Made by a program: the position numbers and the translations under genes. The notes below the pieces were generated by a model. It was not told where the DNA came from, ran no database searches, and saw nothing but the letters and a program-made list of their open reading frames with translations. DNA of 64,000 bases from Bacteroidia bacterium (lineage in GTDB: Bacteria > Bacteroidota > Bacteroidia > Chitinophagales > Chitinophagaceae): the NCBI GenBank assembly GCA_030426665.1, contig JAUHYD010000006.1:62001-126000 (forward strand), written 5' to 3'. Below, one piece after another: positions 28,328-37,148 of this stretch. Each line of letters starts with the position of its first letter. The stretch's first letter is position 1.

Positions 28328-28469
28328 AAATCGGATTATTACAGCAAGGTACGCTGTTTTATTAGAAGAAGAATAATGTTTGTTTGTCGGCTAACCGGGC
28401 AATGTTATCTTATTGTGTTCTTTCTCCTTTGTTCAACAGATGTTTTTACCGTTTCTGTAATTTTGGTTT

Positions 28470-28832
28470 ATGTCTCGTTTGAGCCTGGCTATTTTATCTT
28501 TTCCCGTACTACTCCTGATGTCGTGTACGCATCAACCAATGATTCCAGTGGTAGTTACACCCACTCCGTTTGACGAGTGTAGTGGCATTACTCCGGTGTT
28601 TGACGTTGATATTCAACCTATATTCAAAGCTAGCTGTGCTAAGGTGGGTTGCCATGACGGCGATAATATGTCGGACTATTCGGTTTATAAGAATATAGAA
28701 AGGCACTTGAACGATAGCGCGATGTACTACTATGTAATCATTGACCGCTCCATGCCTCAGGACGAACCGTTGGATAGCGCATCTTATAAGCTTGTGAAGT
28801 GCTGGTTGAACAATGGGCACCCAAAGTCATAG
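28470..28832 (+). CDS. Small lipoprotein with c-type-cytochrome-like CxxxxCH motif
   Basis: The 120-residue protein has a lipoprotein signal ('FPVLLLMSC', Cys ~19). After a short linker comes 'VDIQPIFKASCAKVGCHDG', where CxxxxCH resembles the atypical haem-binding motif in many Bacteroidota and planctomycete-type cytochrome domains. 'IDRSMPQDEPLDSASYKLVKCWLNNG' follows, whose Met-Pro could supply the distal ligand. This is the full plan of a minimal one-haem domain anchored in a membrane. Whether it really binds haem is unproven. No electron-transfer partner is encoded nearby. Confidence 0.7.
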   Translation: MSRLSLAILSFPVLLLMSCTHQPMIPVVVTPTPFDECSGITPVFDVDIQPIFKASCAKVGCHDGDNMSDYSVYKNIERHLNDSAMYYYVIIDRSMPQDEPLDSASYKLVKCWLNNGHPKS

Positions 28833-28860
28833 CAACCTTAATCAATATTTTGATTTTTGC

Positions 28861-29322
28861 CTATTTTACAGATAGGTAGGTCTTGACGTGAAAGTTGTCA
28901 GGACTTGTTGGTTGAAGGTTGTACACATCGAAGTCAGCTACGTAGGCTCTTTCGGCATCAGATTGCCAGATGTTGTTCCATGTCTCTACCACACATTGTG
29001 GTAATCTTCCACTATTCTCGTATAGTCTGTAGGTGCCTTCCGGAATAACTTTGCTGACAAATCCTTCCGGAACATTGTCAAGAGAGGTGACCTTGCAACC
29101 CAGTATTGTTGTGTACGGACCATTAACGTCGCTTTCGTAGTCGGTGTATATGTCGTACACTTCACTGCTTTCTACGTTCGGTATTTGCGCAATGAGCTTT
29201 TCTCCGAGTAGCCTGTCCCAAAGCTTTTGTATGTCTTTGCCCGACTGGCCATCTTTATTGGTCGTTCTTACAGATATTCCGATGATGTTTATAGGTCCAT
29301 GTGATATGGTAGTGTAGTTCAT
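28861..29322 (-). CDS. GyrI-like / AraC effector-binding domain protein
   Basis: The 153-residue protein is a single-domain match to the bacterial transcription-activator effector-binding (GyrI-like) fold. It has an N-terminal strand 'PINIIGISVRTTNK', a central 'YDIYTDYESDVNGPYTTILG' block and a C-terminal 'NLQPTSPDNFHVKTYLSVK' strand with the usual carboxylate-rich ligand pocket. No DNA-binding domain is attached, so it is more likely a stand-alone ligand-binding protein than a regulator. The ATG at 29322 was chosen because the longer frame upstream adds 53 residues of unordered sequence unlike the family. Confidence 0.8.
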   Translation of the reverse strand: MNYTTISHGPINIIGISVRTTNKDGQSGKDIQKLWDRLLGEKLIAQIPNVESSEVYDIYTDYESDVNGPYTTILGCKVTSLDNVPEGFVSKVIPEGTYRLYENSGRLPQCVVETWNNIWQSDAERAYVADFDVYNLQPTSPDNFHVKTYLSVK

Positions 29323-29557
29323 GAGTGGATGTGTTTGAGGGCATAAATTTAGGTAATCGTAGGTGGATACGCAATTTACTACGGTTATCACCTGCAAAAT
29401 GTCATGCTTTACCTTTTCCCTATTTGTGGATAGCGTATGTTCTTGTCGGGGTTGTACGGTCGTTGTATGACCTGTGCGCATTATGGCTACTTTACAGACT
29501 TATCGTCTTATAAGCGCATTATCTATAACTTTAATGATAACGGGTACCCGCTTCAAA

Positions 29558-30610
29558 TTACCGCAAACCTTCATTAATTTTCTGCAGCACTGCATTGCCG
29601 GGGCAGAGGGTGTCTTTGTCGAGGCTGTTTAGCGGTTTGTTAGTGGTGTTAATTAGTGTGTGTAGGTTTGGAGATTCCTGATTGATGTAAAGTAATCCGG
29701 TGAGAATTTCATTTCGGATAGCTGCGTTTTTCATAGCTGTCATGGCGCTCAGCCGGTCTTCGGGGTCCCATTCCTTTGATATTTTATTGAGTTGTAGCAT
29801 CGAGCCGTCGTGTAGGCGTACGCCCTTTACTGTCCCTTCATCATACTCAGTGGTTATCTCATCTTTTTCGGGTACAAAGTCTATGGTGCCGGTGGCTTCA
29901 ATATGCTCCCGCACATAGTCATATGATTTGGTAGAACCCGGGTTATTGTTAAAGGTCACGCAGGGCGAGATGACGTTGATAAATGCGAATCCCGGATGGG
30001 CCATAGCTGCTTTAATTAGCGGTACCATCTGCGTCTTGTCGCCGGAGAAGCTCTGTGCAACGAACGATGCACCCAACTCTATCGCAAGGCTTGCCAGATC
30101 AATATTCTCGAATAGGTTTACGTGACCCGATTTGCTTTTAGAGCCGGCATCTGCGGTAGCACTATCTTGTCCCTTTGTCAGGCCATAGCAACCATTGTTC
30201 ATTACTATGTACACCATATTTAGGTTTCTACGGATGACATGGACAAACTGCCCCATGCCTATCGATGCCGTATCTCCGTCGCCGGACACGCCGAAGTATA
30301 TCAGATCCCGGTTAGCGAGGTTTGCACCGGTCGCTACCGAGGGCATACGACCGTGTACTGAATTGAAACCATGAGAATTGCTGAGAAAGTAAGTGGGCGT
30401 TTTTGAGGAACACCCAATGCCCGAAAGCTTAGCCAGCTTGTGCGGCTCTACGTTCATTTCAAATGCTGCTTGTACAATTCCTGCACTGATTGAGTCGTGC
30501 CCGCAACCTGCACACAGCGTAGAAAGCGCACCCTCGTAATAAGCCATAGTGTATCCCAGCTTATTTTGTGGTAGAGCAGGGTGGCGGAATTTCGGACGAA
30601 CGTAGGTCAT
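29558..30610 (-). CDS. korB: 2-oxoacid:ferredoxin oxidoreductase, beta subunit (KorB-type)
   Basis: The 350-residue protein carries the thiamine-diphosphate-binding signature 'GDGDTASIGMGQFVHVIRRN' with 'VMNNGCYGLTKGQ' (residues ~105-150). It also has the N-terminal 'LCAGCGHDSISAGIVQAA' and 'GIGCSSKTPTYFLS' blocks typical of KorB/OorB, the beta subunit of 2-oxoglutarate:ferredoxin oxidoreductase. With the alpha subunit it forms a CoA-acylating, ferredoxin-reducing complex that can replace 2-oxoglutarate dehydrogenase. The alpha gene usually sits directly upstream, but here the 299 upstream bases hold no gene and the next gene is divergent. The alpha subunit must be encoded elsewhere if the enzyme is active. 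The exact 2-oxoacid is inferred. Confidence 0.88.
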   Translation of the reverse strand: MTYVRPKFRHPALPQNKLGYTMAYYEGALSTLCAGCGHDSISAGIVQAAFEMNVEPHKLAKLSGIGCSSKTPTYFLSNSHGFNSVHGRMPSVATGANLANRDLIYFGVSGDGDTASIGMGQFVHVIRRNLNMVYIVMNNGCYGLTKGQDSATADAGSKSKSGHVNLFENIDLASLAIELGASFVAQSFSGDKTQMVPLIKAAMAHPGFAFINVISPCVTFNNNPGSTKSYDYVREHIEATGTIDFVPEKDEITTEYDEGTVKGVRLHDGSMLQLNKISKEWDPEDRLSAMTAMKNAAIRNEILTGLLYINQESPNLHTLINTTNKPLNSLDKDTLCPGNAVLQKINEGLR

Positions 30611-30909
30611 ACTTAAATGATTTTAAGTGTACAAATAGCTATATGAACATACTGTAAGATATGATATTTTTTTGTTTGTCCAAAGTCTTTGTATGGAATC
30701 AGGAATACACCTTTTATGGGCAAGTCGTCCGTATTTAGTGATTAAAGTAAATGTTTGCCACTCAAAACGATGCTCACACAGGTAGGAAATAACTACAATG
30801 GGCTGGCATGACAGCATCTTCGTTAAGTCAATTATAATTCGCTTTGTTTCACTACCATAAATTATTTTATTACTTTACCTTCAAACTAAAATTAAAAACA
30901 TCAAAGATT
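30611..30909. other. Divergent promoter region between korB and fhs
   Basis: These 299 bases separate the korB start (minus) from the fhs start (plus) and contain no supported gene. A 64-codon minus-strand frame at 30623-30817 lacks family features. Promoters for both flanking genes are expected here, but no strong TAnnTTTG match was found. Confidence 0.4.
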
Positions 30910-32601
30910 ATGTCAGAAACATCATCAACACCATTTTCATCAGACATTGAAATTTCAAGGGCGACTGTCCTGAAGCCTATCAGCGAGATAGCTAAGAATG
31001 TAGGTATCAATGCCGATGACATTATCCCGTATGGCAAGTACAAAGCGAAAGTGCCGCTGAGCTATCTGAATGAGGACAAAATCAGTAAAAGCAACTTGAT
31101 ATTAGTTACTGCGATTACACCTAATAAAGCAGGTGTTGGTAAGACGGTTACGAGTGTTGCTCTTTCGCTTGGGCTGAACCATATCGGGAAGAAGGCTGCA
31201 GTTGCATTGCGTGAGCCTAGTCTTGGACCCTGTTTTGGTATGAAAGGCGGAGCAGCCGGCGGTGGTTACTCGCAGGTATTGCCTATGGAAGATATTAATC
31301 TGCATTTTACAGGCGATTTTCACGCGATTACCAGTGCCAACAATATGATTTCTGCACTATTAGACAACTATCAGTTTCAGAATCGCAATACAGAGAAAGC
31401 ATTAGCTCGTATAGTTTGGCGTAGAGTATTGGACGTAAATGACCGCTCCCTTAGAAATGTAGTGACAGGATTGGGTGGTACGGCAAATGGCTTGCCTACA
31501 GAGTCGGGTTTCGATATTACCCCAGCTTCTGAGATAATGGCGCTGCTTTGTCTGGCAACAAGCATCGAGGACTTGCAGGCGCGTATTGAGCGTATAGTAT
31601 TGGGCTACAGAAAAGATAAGAGTCCATTTACGGTGAAAGACCTTGATGTGGCAGAAGCAATAACAGTGTTGCTGCGTGAGGCGATAATGCCCAATATGGT
31701 ACAGACTACGGAAAACACGACAGCATTTGTCCACGGTGGTCCTTTCGCAAATATTGCGCACGGTTGCAACTCTGTACTGGCAACAAAGATGGCTTTGAGT
31801 TGTACCGATTATGTTGTTACTGAGTCTGGTTTCGGTAGTGACCTCGGTGCAGAGAAGTTTTTGGATATTAAGTGTCGCTTGTCGGGGCTTCGTCCTAAAG
31901 CTACCGTGATAGTAGCCACTACGGCAGCTTTAAAGTTGCATGGTGGCGTTCCGGCGGCAGACATAACCAAGCCGAACATGGAAGCTTTAGAAGCCGGTGC
32001 ACCCAACCTGCAAAGACATATACAGAATATGAAAGGGTTCGGTCAGAGTGTTGTTGTGTCGTTTAATCGCTTTAAGCATGATACCGACGAAGAAGTAAAC
32101 TTCCTTGCTGAGTATTGCAAAAAAGAAGGAGTAGTATTTGCGATTAATAACGGATTCCTTAAAGGTGGGGAAGGCGCTGCCGACCTTGCTCGCAAAGTGG
32201 TTGACGCAATAGAAAACAATCCTTCGCAGGAGATGAATTTCACTTATGATTCATCAGACCCGATTCGTACGAAGATTGAAAAAATTGCTACGAAAATTTA
32301 TCGTGCCGGAGAGGTGACGTTCAGCCCTGTTGCTGCGCGGAAGCTGAAGCAATACGAAGATATGGGCTGGGGAGAGCTTCCGGTTTGTGTCGCAAAGACT
32401 CAGTATTCTTTCTCTGATGATGAGAAAAAGATATGTGCGCCGGTAGGGTTTACAATTAATATTCGCGACCTGGTAATTAACGCAGGCGCAGGTTTCATTG
32501 TAGCTGTTGCCGGCGATATTATGCGTATGCCTGGGCTTCCGAAAGAGCCACAGGCAATGCGTATTAAGCTAGTAGGCGGAGAAATTGAAGGGCTAAGCTA
32601 G
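30910..32601 (+). CDS. fhs: Formate-tetrahydrofolate ligase
   Basis: The enzyme makes 10-formyl-tetrahydrofolate from formate, ATP and tetrahydrofolate. The 563-residue length matches the family (about 556). Conserved blocks include the P-loop '[17 protein letters not shown]', then '[20 protein letters not shown]', '[19 protein letters not shown]' and a later '[14 protein letters not shown]'. The P-loop is a slight variant of the usual TPxGEGKTT. ATG at 30910 was preferred over a start 66 bases upstream because the family begins near '[18 protein letters not shown]'. The gene is followed by a perfect palindromic terminator and appears monocistronic. Confidence 0.95.
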   Translation: MSETSSTPFSSDIEISRATVLKPISEIAKNVGINADDIIPYGKYKAKVPLSYLNEDKISKSNLILVTAITPNKAGVGKTVTSVALSLGLNHIGKKAAVALREPSLGPCFGMKGGAAGGGYSQVLPMEDINLHFTGDFHAITSANNMISALLDNYQFQNRNTEKALARIVWRRVLDVNDRSLRNVVTGLGGTANGLPTESGFDITPASEIMALLCLATSIEDLQARIERIVLGYRKDKSPFTVKDLDVAEAITVLLREAIMPNMVQTTENTTAFVHGGPFANIAHGCNSVLATKMALSCTDYVVTESGFGSDLGAEKFLDIKCRLSGLRPKATVIVATTAALKLHGGVPAADITKPNMEALEAGAPNLQRHIQNMKGFGQSVVVSFNRFKHDTDEEVNFLAEYCKKEGVVFAINNGFLKGGEGAADLARKVVDAIENNPSQEMNFTYDSSDPIRTKIEKIATKIYRAGEVTFSPVAARKLKQYEDMGWGELPVCVAKTQYSFSDDEKKICAPVGFTINIRDLVINAGAGFIVAVAGDIMRMPGLPKEPQAMRIKLVGGEIEGLS

Positions 32602-32620
32602 CATTTGCCCGGAGAAGTAT

Positions 32621-32658
32621 TACTAAAACAGGTGGTCAATTGACCACCTGTTTTAGTA
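32621..32658. terminator. Bidirectional palindromic terminator after fhs
   Basis: A perfect 38-base palindrome spans this range (centre at 32639/32640, half-site tactaaaacaggtggtcaa). It lies 20 bases after the fhs stop and 27 bases after the convergent neighbour's stop, with A- and T-rich flanks inside each arm. It suits termination from both sides. Confidence 0.75.
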
Positions 32659-32684
32659 TGTACTACTGCTATTGTATAGTTAAG

Positions 32685-33227
32685 TTATTCGCCAATCACA
32701 AACGAGTCAAAGAAATCACTCATTTCCTGATTTATGGAGTAGTTCTTTTTGGCGATAACAACTAAGTCATATAGTTTGCCATCTGCAACACACATTTTCA
32801 CAGAAGTAAGGGTATTCCCCTTGGGAGCGTCATAGAAAAATGCCTTGCCGGGATGCCCGTCTATTTCGATGGAGTGTGATTCTATGTAGTCTACTTCAGA
32901 AAAATCTTTCTTCCTTAGCTCAACTGCGACCTCCAGCATAGTACTCAGTTGCTCTGAGTCGTCAATAATTGATGGTGGAACATTGGTGTAACTCACCTCA
33001 AATAATTTGAATTTATCAATTGCAACGCTCGATGGCTTCCAACGTACAAAATATCGATTTTGTTTACCAAAAGCAGTTGTTTCCATTTTTTTGTCTTTTT
33101 CAACAGGGGTTGGCATTTTTATTGAAAAGTTGCCTTCAGGCACATGTTGAATTTCCCACTTTGTTTTCTCGCCAAAGCAAGACGATAACATAATAATGGC
33201 GAATAATGATAGTAGTGTTGGGCGCAT
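32685..33227 (-). CDS. Hypothetical lipoprotein
   Basis: From the ATG at 33227 the protein has 180 residues and begins with a lipoprotein signal ('FAIIMLSSCFGE', Cys ~16). An upstream start would put 15 residues ahead of the signal and is less likely. The mature part opens 'IQHVPEGNFSIKMPTPVEKDKK' and continues as alternating strands, including 'IEIDGHPGKAFFYDAPKG'. This resembles small beta-sheet lipoproteins of the phylum that act in the periplasm, but no family name can be given. It is convergent with fhs. Confidence 0.65.
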   Translation of the reverse strand: MRPTLLSLFAIIMLSSCFGEKTKWEIQHVPEGNFSIKMPTPVEKDKKMETTAFGKQNRYFVRWKPSSVAIDKFKLFEVSYTNVPPSIIDDSEQLSTMLEVAVELRKKDFSEVDYIESHSIEIDGHPGKAFFYDAPKGNTLTSVKMCVADGKLYDLVVIAKKNYSINQEMSDFFDSFVIGE

Positions 33228-33369
33228 AAAATAGTGAATTTGTAAAAGACCAAATATAAAAGGGCTCGGCATCTAATTTACAAATTTAGCTCAATGCATG
33301 ATAAGTGTTTCATATTGGTTTGTTATCGAGTTAGTTATGTGGAATTATCTACATACATGAATGCACAAA

Positions 33370-33402
33370 AAATGAGGACGCTTTTTAAAGGCGTCCTCAT
33401 TT
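33370..33402 (-). terminator. Terminator after the small repeat protein gene
   Basis: A 12-bp stem (33370-33381 with 33391-33402, aaatgaggacgc/gcgtcctcattt) with a 9-nt loop lies 19 bases beyond the stop of the small minus-strand gene. Poly-A on its left reads as poly-U in the transcript. Confidence 0.75.
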
Positions 33403-33420
33403 GCTTTTTGCTTTGCTTCT

Positions 33421-33681
33421 TTACTTTTTGTTTTGAGTGGCTTTTTTGTTGGCTTTGTACCTTTTGTCAGGTGTTCCGTCTTTTTTTGTTGGAACTACTG
33501 GCGCGCTTTTTACATTTTTGTTTTCCTTGTAGCGCTTGTCTGGTGTGCCGTCTTTTTTCAGTTTTTCAGTTTCTTTCTGCTGCACGGTAGCTGGCTTTGC
33601 AGATTTACTTCCTGATTTCTGGGCCATTGCAGAACCACTCAGGAGTGCAGCGGCGAATAAAAACAACAGTGTTTTTTTCAT
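33421..33681 (-). CDS. Small basic exported protein with KKDGTPDKRYK repeats
   Basis: The 86-residue protein has a signal peptide (residues ~1-20, ending 'SGSAMAQ'). The mature part is very Lys-rich and contains the same 11-residue unit twice, 'KKDGTPDKRYKENK' and 'KKDGTPDKRYKANK'. Similar short proteins with this unit occur across Bacteroidota, with no known function. It is probably periplasmic or secreted and intrinsically disordered. It has its own terminator. Confidence 0.7.
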   Translation of the reverse strand: MKKTLLFLFAAALLSGSAMAQKSGSKSAKPATVQQKETEKLKKDGTPDKRYKENKNVKSAPVVPTKKDGTPDKRYKANKKATQNKK

Positions 33682-33887
33682 GTTTTTAAAAGTTTGTACT
33701 AAGGTAGAAGTATTTTATTACATGGTTAAAAAGTGTCTTGAATAATGTGTTAAAAATAAGTGAATTATGTTATTTTGAAGTCTCATTATGCTTATCGCGA
33801 TTTGGGTTAATCGGGTACTAAAATGTAGAATTTGGACGTGTAATAGTAAAATTGAAAAGGTTGATAAGTGTATACGAGGCTTTGGAG

Positions 33888-33895
33888 TACATTTG
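33888..33895 (+). promoter_or_regulatory. Predicted -7 promoter element of MATE transporter gene
   Basis: TACATTTG matches TAnnTTTG exactly and lies 21 bases before the ATG at 33917. A TTG at 33861-33863 is a possible -33 element, at a rather long spacing of 24 bases. Confidence 0.4.
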
Positions 33896-33916
33896 CGCAC
33901 AAGTTAACAGCGCAGT

Positions 33917-35257
33917 ATGAACAAATTAGGTGTATCGATAACCAATAAGCAAATCCTGAGATTGGCGGCACCCATTGCGCTTGCGTTGTTAATTCCGCAA
34001 ATAAATTTCTTTACAAATACTGTCTTCTTGGGTCGCTTGGGTGAACGAGAGCTCGGGTTGAATGGAATAACAGGAGTGTTTTACCTGATCCTGTCAATGA
34101 TTGGATATGGTTTGTCGAGTGGTCTTCAGATACAGATGGCGAGGAGAGCAGGGGAAGGGGATAAAGTTGGGCTTGCCAGGATATTTGGTAATGGAGTAAT
34201 GCTGTCAGTGCTTTTTTCACTGGTTTTGATGTTAATAACATTATGGACCGTTCCGCTGCTTTTTGGCTTTAGCTTGTACGACAGCAACAACTTCTCTTTG
34301 AGTGTGAGTTTTATTTATATTAGGGTTTGGGGCTTGCCTTTTCTAGTTTTATCGCAATTATTTAATTCTTTCTTTATTGCCATCAACCGCTCCCGGATGT
34401 TGATATATGGTTCGGTGGCTGCGACTATTGCAAATGTGGTTCTTGATTATGGGTTGATTTTTGGACATGGGGGATTGCCTGCAATGGGATTTAACGGAGC
34501 TGCAGTGGCTTCCGTGACTTCGGAGGGTATTGGTTTTCTTGTGATGGTGTGTATGTATTATTACAAGCGGCTGCATCAAGCCTATCCTGTTTCTTTTTTC
34601 AGGTATTTCGATATTGGCTTATCGCAGAAGTCATTGAAGGTAGCATCGCCGCTTATTATTCAGTTTATGTTTAGTATTGGTGGGTGGTTAGTGTTTTTCA
34701 TTTTTATTGAACATTTAGGAGGTCAGGCGTTGGCTGCATCTCAGGTATTGCGTAATATTCTGGGGATTGTGATGGTAGGGACATGGGCATTGGCTACGAC
34801 TTGCAACACAATGGTAAGTAACATTATAGGACAGGGTAGACAGAATGAGGTATTGCTCACCATTAAGAAGGTGGGCAAGCTAAGTCTCATATATGCAGCT
34901 ATCTGTTGCGTATCAATGCTCGTTTTTTCCCATGAATTTCTGTCGATATATACCGAAGATGCTTCGCTGATACAATTTTCCATCCCTAGTCTTCGGGTAA
35001 TCGTTGTGGCTACACTGGCAATGGCATTATCGACGGTTGCGTTTAACGGCGTTGTGGGCACCGGAAACACAATGGTGAACCTGACAATAGAAATAACTTG
35101 CGTGAGTATGTACCTTATTTACAGCTATTTTGTTATTCATCGTTGGCAAAGCCCGCTTTACATTTGTTGGGGTTCAGAGTTTGTCTACTGGACTTCGCTT
35201 CTTATTACTTCGGTTTGGTACCTGAAGAGCAACAGGTGGAAAGGAAAGCAAGTATAA
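33917..35257 (+). CDS. MATE-family multidrug/metabolite exporter
   Basis: The 446-residue integral membrane protein has about twelve hydrophobic segments in two related halves. The first half opens 'ITNKQILRLAAPIALALLIPQ', a normal MATE N-terminus, and the second begins near residue 230 ('SLKVASPLIIQFMFSIGGWLVFFIF'). MATE proteins expel cationic compounds using proton or sodium gradients. The substrate cannot be predicted. The gene is apparently monocistronic, with a TAnnTTTG promoter upstream, and converges on ytxJ with a gap of nine bases. Confidence 0.88.
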   Translation: MNKLGVSITNKQILRLAAPIALALLIPQINFFTNTVFLGRLGERELGLNGITGVFYLILSMIGYGLSSGLQIQMARRAGEGDKVGLARIFGNGVMLSVLFSLVLMLITLWTVPLLFGFSLYDSNNFSLSVSFIYIRVWGLPFLVLSQLFNSFFIAINRSRMLIYGSVAATIANVVLDYGLIFGHGGLPAMGFNGAAVASVTSEGIGFLVMVCMYYYKRLHQAYPVSFFRYFDIGLSQKSLKVASPLIIQFMFSIGGWLVFFIFIEHLGGQALAASQVLRNILGIVMVGTWALATTCNTMVSNIIGQGRQNEVLLTIKKVGKLSLIYAAICCVSMLVFSHEFLSIYTEDASLIQFSIPSLRVIVVATLAMALSTVAFNGVVGTGNTMVNLTIEITCVSMYLIYSYFVIHRWQSPLYICWGSEFVYWTSLLITSVWYLKSNRWKGKQV

Positions 35258-35266
35258 GTACTGCTC

Positions 35267-35620
35267 TTAAGCAGGCAATTTACTTCTCCATTTGGATATC
35301 TCGTCTTGAATTTCTTCGGCTGTTATGCCGTTGTGGCTTTCTTCAAAAACGCACTCGCCGTTAATGATGAGGAGCACCTGGGGCGATTCATGGTGCACTT
35401 TGAAATCAGATGCAATTTTGTTGGACGTTGCTCTATACCTGATTAAGTCTAAATAGTATAACTCAGCATCTCCCGTCTCCGTCATCTTGTCCAGTCTGTT
35501 TTTTGCCATGCTGCTGATGGAGCAGCGGGTACTGTGCTTGAAAATCAATACTGGTTTTTGGGTGCTATTGGTACGAATGTTGTCCAATTGCTCGTCGGTA
35601 GTGAGGTCTATCCAATTCAT
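35267..35620 (-). CDS. ytxJ: YtxJ-type bacillithiol-system redox protein
   Basis: The 117-residue thioredoxin-fold protein has the single active-site cysteine in 'VLIFKHSTRCSISSMAKNRL' (residues ~24-43), the signature of YtxJ/BrxC-type monothiol bacilliredoxins. The cis-Pro block follows as 'HHESPQVLLIINGECVFEES'. These proteins act in bacillithiol redox homeostasis, so the organism probably makes bacillithiol. The start codon overlaps the stop of the upstream methyltransferase by four bases, indicating translational coupling. Confidence 0.88.
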   Translation of the reverse strand: MNWIDLTTDEQLDNIRTNSTQKPVLIFKHSTRCSISSMAKNRLDKMTETGDAELYYLDLIRYRATSNKIASDFKVHHESPQVLLIINGECVFEESHNGITAEEIQDEISKWRSKLPA

Positions 35621-36456
35621 ACTGCAAATATACAGCTAAATACCCGGCTAGGTCGGTTCGCCGACCTTGCTTCCAAGGCATATGTCAACGGAGCTATTCC
35701 TTCCATTCCCTTTACCTGATATCTACCTGGAGCAACTTCTCTCATGTTGCCGAAACATGCATAAGGAGAATAATCGAATTCGCGGAATATGGTTAACGAT
35801 AGTCCGGCACTTATCAGACTTTGTAATATATCCGCAAATCCATGATTCCAGGTGTTAGACTTTAGGCTGATATTCGCATTTCTGTCAGCGTATGTGCCGG
35901 ACTCTGTTTCTTCAATAACCCCTTTATTGAAATAGGGATACTTCAAAGTGCTGATATCATCATCATACATCATCAATATAGGATGGAAGTCAGCAAATAC
36001 AAACCTCCCGTTAGTGTTAAGGTATTGTGCGATAACGTTTGCCCATCTCGGTAAATCCGGCAACCAAACGACCGTCCCGTAAGAAGAAAAAACGATATCG
36101 AATTTCTGATTCAATATTTCAGGGAGGCTGTACAAATCTGTGCAAATGAATTTCACATCGAGTCCGAGCTGTTGGTTTAGCTCGCGTGCTTTTGTAATGG
36201 CTGCATCTGATAAGTCTACCGCAGTTACCTTTGCACCCATCCGGGCTAGCGAAAGCGAGTCTTGTCCGAAGTGGCATTGAAGGTGCAGTATGCTTTTGCC
36301 TTTTATATCGCCAAGCAGCTCAAGTTCTATTTCTTTAAGGGAAGTGTCTCCCGCAAGAAAACCTTCCATGTTATAGAATCCTGAGTCGGTATGGGCTGCA
36401 GTTTTTGCATCCCATAGTTTCTTGTTTGTGTCAATATAGCTATTGTCTTTTGGCAT
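35617..36456 (-). CDS. Class I SAM-dependent methyltransferase
   Basis: The 279-residue protein has motif I as 'SILHLQCHFGQDSLSLARMG', where CHFGQD replaces the usual GxGxG as in one subfamily. An acidic post-I motif 'VTAVDLSDAAITKARE' and motif IV 'FDIVFSSYGTVVWLPD' follow. The substrate is unknown. The C-terminus after 'YALEA' carries about 16 extra residues encoded over a 7-bp hairpin (35650-35667), which may be a recent extension. The gene is coupled to ytxJ by a four-base overlap, so the two are probably expressed together. Confidence 0.85.
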   Translation of the reverse strand: MPKDNSYIDTNKKLWDAKTAAHTDSGFYNMEGFLAGDTSLKEIELELLGDIKGKSILHLQCHFGQDSLSLARMGAKVTAVDLSDAAITKARELNQQLGLDVKFICTDLYSLPEILNQKFDIVFSSYGTVVWLPDLPRWANVIAQYLNTNGRFVFADFHPILMMYDDDISTLKYPYFNKGVIEETESGTYADRNANISLKSNTWNHGFADILQSLISAGLSLTIFREFDYSPYACFGNMREVAPGRYQVKGMEGIAPLTYALEARSANRPSRVFSCIFAV

Positions 36457-36466
36457 TAAGCGAAAA

Positions 36467-36988
36467 TTAGTGTTGAAATATAAACATTACAACGGTGTAC
36501 TTTCCAATGTCTTTGTTATACATCGCTTCCATGGTGATGTGCGCCGGCAGCTTATCTATTGTGATGTCTTCGGGAGGGTCTTTCATAAAGACAATTTTAG
36601 GGTATCCTTCCAGTCCGTCATTAAAGTTTTTTGCGTAGCTAAGATTGTAACCCTGCGGAACCAGGCAGCTTTTGAGCTTTTTCACGTACTCGTCATAAAC
36701 TGACTTTACGCTGTCTCTTATTGTTGTTTGAACTAGTGCCCCCTCGTAAAAAAGGCCCATTGAGTAAACAATACGGAATCCTATTGTGCCGGGAATTTGT
36801 AAAGTGCTGTACCACATCGTAGCGTTCACATTGCTGCCCAACATCCGACCCTTGATGTTCTTGAATCCATTAGGAGCATCGTACACGATTGCGTTTACGG
36901 CTTCGCAAAAATCGGGTGCTTGAGCGTTTGCCTTGTTGGATCCGGCAAGAGCGACCAGTAGAAAAAGAAAAGCGCCTTTGATATACAT
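36467..36988 (-). CDS. Hypothetical exported protein
   Basis: With the ATG at 36988 the protein has 173 residues and a standard signal peptide ('GAFLFLLVALAGSNKANAQ'). A start 36 bases further upstream would add a non-signal extension. The mature protein has two Cys (residues ~27 and ~105) that may pair, and ordered blocks such as 'ATMWYSTLQIPGTIGFRIVYS' and 'KYTVVMFIFQH'. No family was recognised. It lies ten bases upstream of the methyltransferase gene on the same strand, so it may begin that operon. Confidence 0.6.
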   Translation of the reverse strand: MYIKGAFLFLLVALAGSNKANAQAPDFCEAVNAIVYDAPNGFKNIKGRMLGSNVNATMWYSTLQIPGTIGFRIVYSMGLFYEGALVQTTIRDSVKSVYDEYVKKLKSCLVPQGYNLSYAKNFNDGLEGYPKIVFMKDPPEDITIDKLPAHITMEAMYNKDIGKYTVVMFIFQH

Positions 36989-37148
36989 GCCGCAATTTAG
37001 CGAGAATACCGATTGCCGGAGCATGTTGCATTATGTTTTAGCAAATTATTTGTCATTAAAGTATTCATGATTACGCTTGTACATTTTTAAGGAATATGGT
37101 AATTGTTTGTAATTTTCGTGTTTGAGTTATAATCTTGATTGGTATTCT

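Noticed and set aside
28458-28465. TAATTTTG promoter-like match before the CxxxxCH lipoprotein gene
   Set aside because: It ends only four bases before the ATG, so transcription would have to begin at or inside the start codon; probably coincidental.
30623-30817. 64-codon minus-strand frame between korB and fhs
   Set aside because: No ribosome-binding site, family features or coding-like composition; it occupies the expected promoter region.
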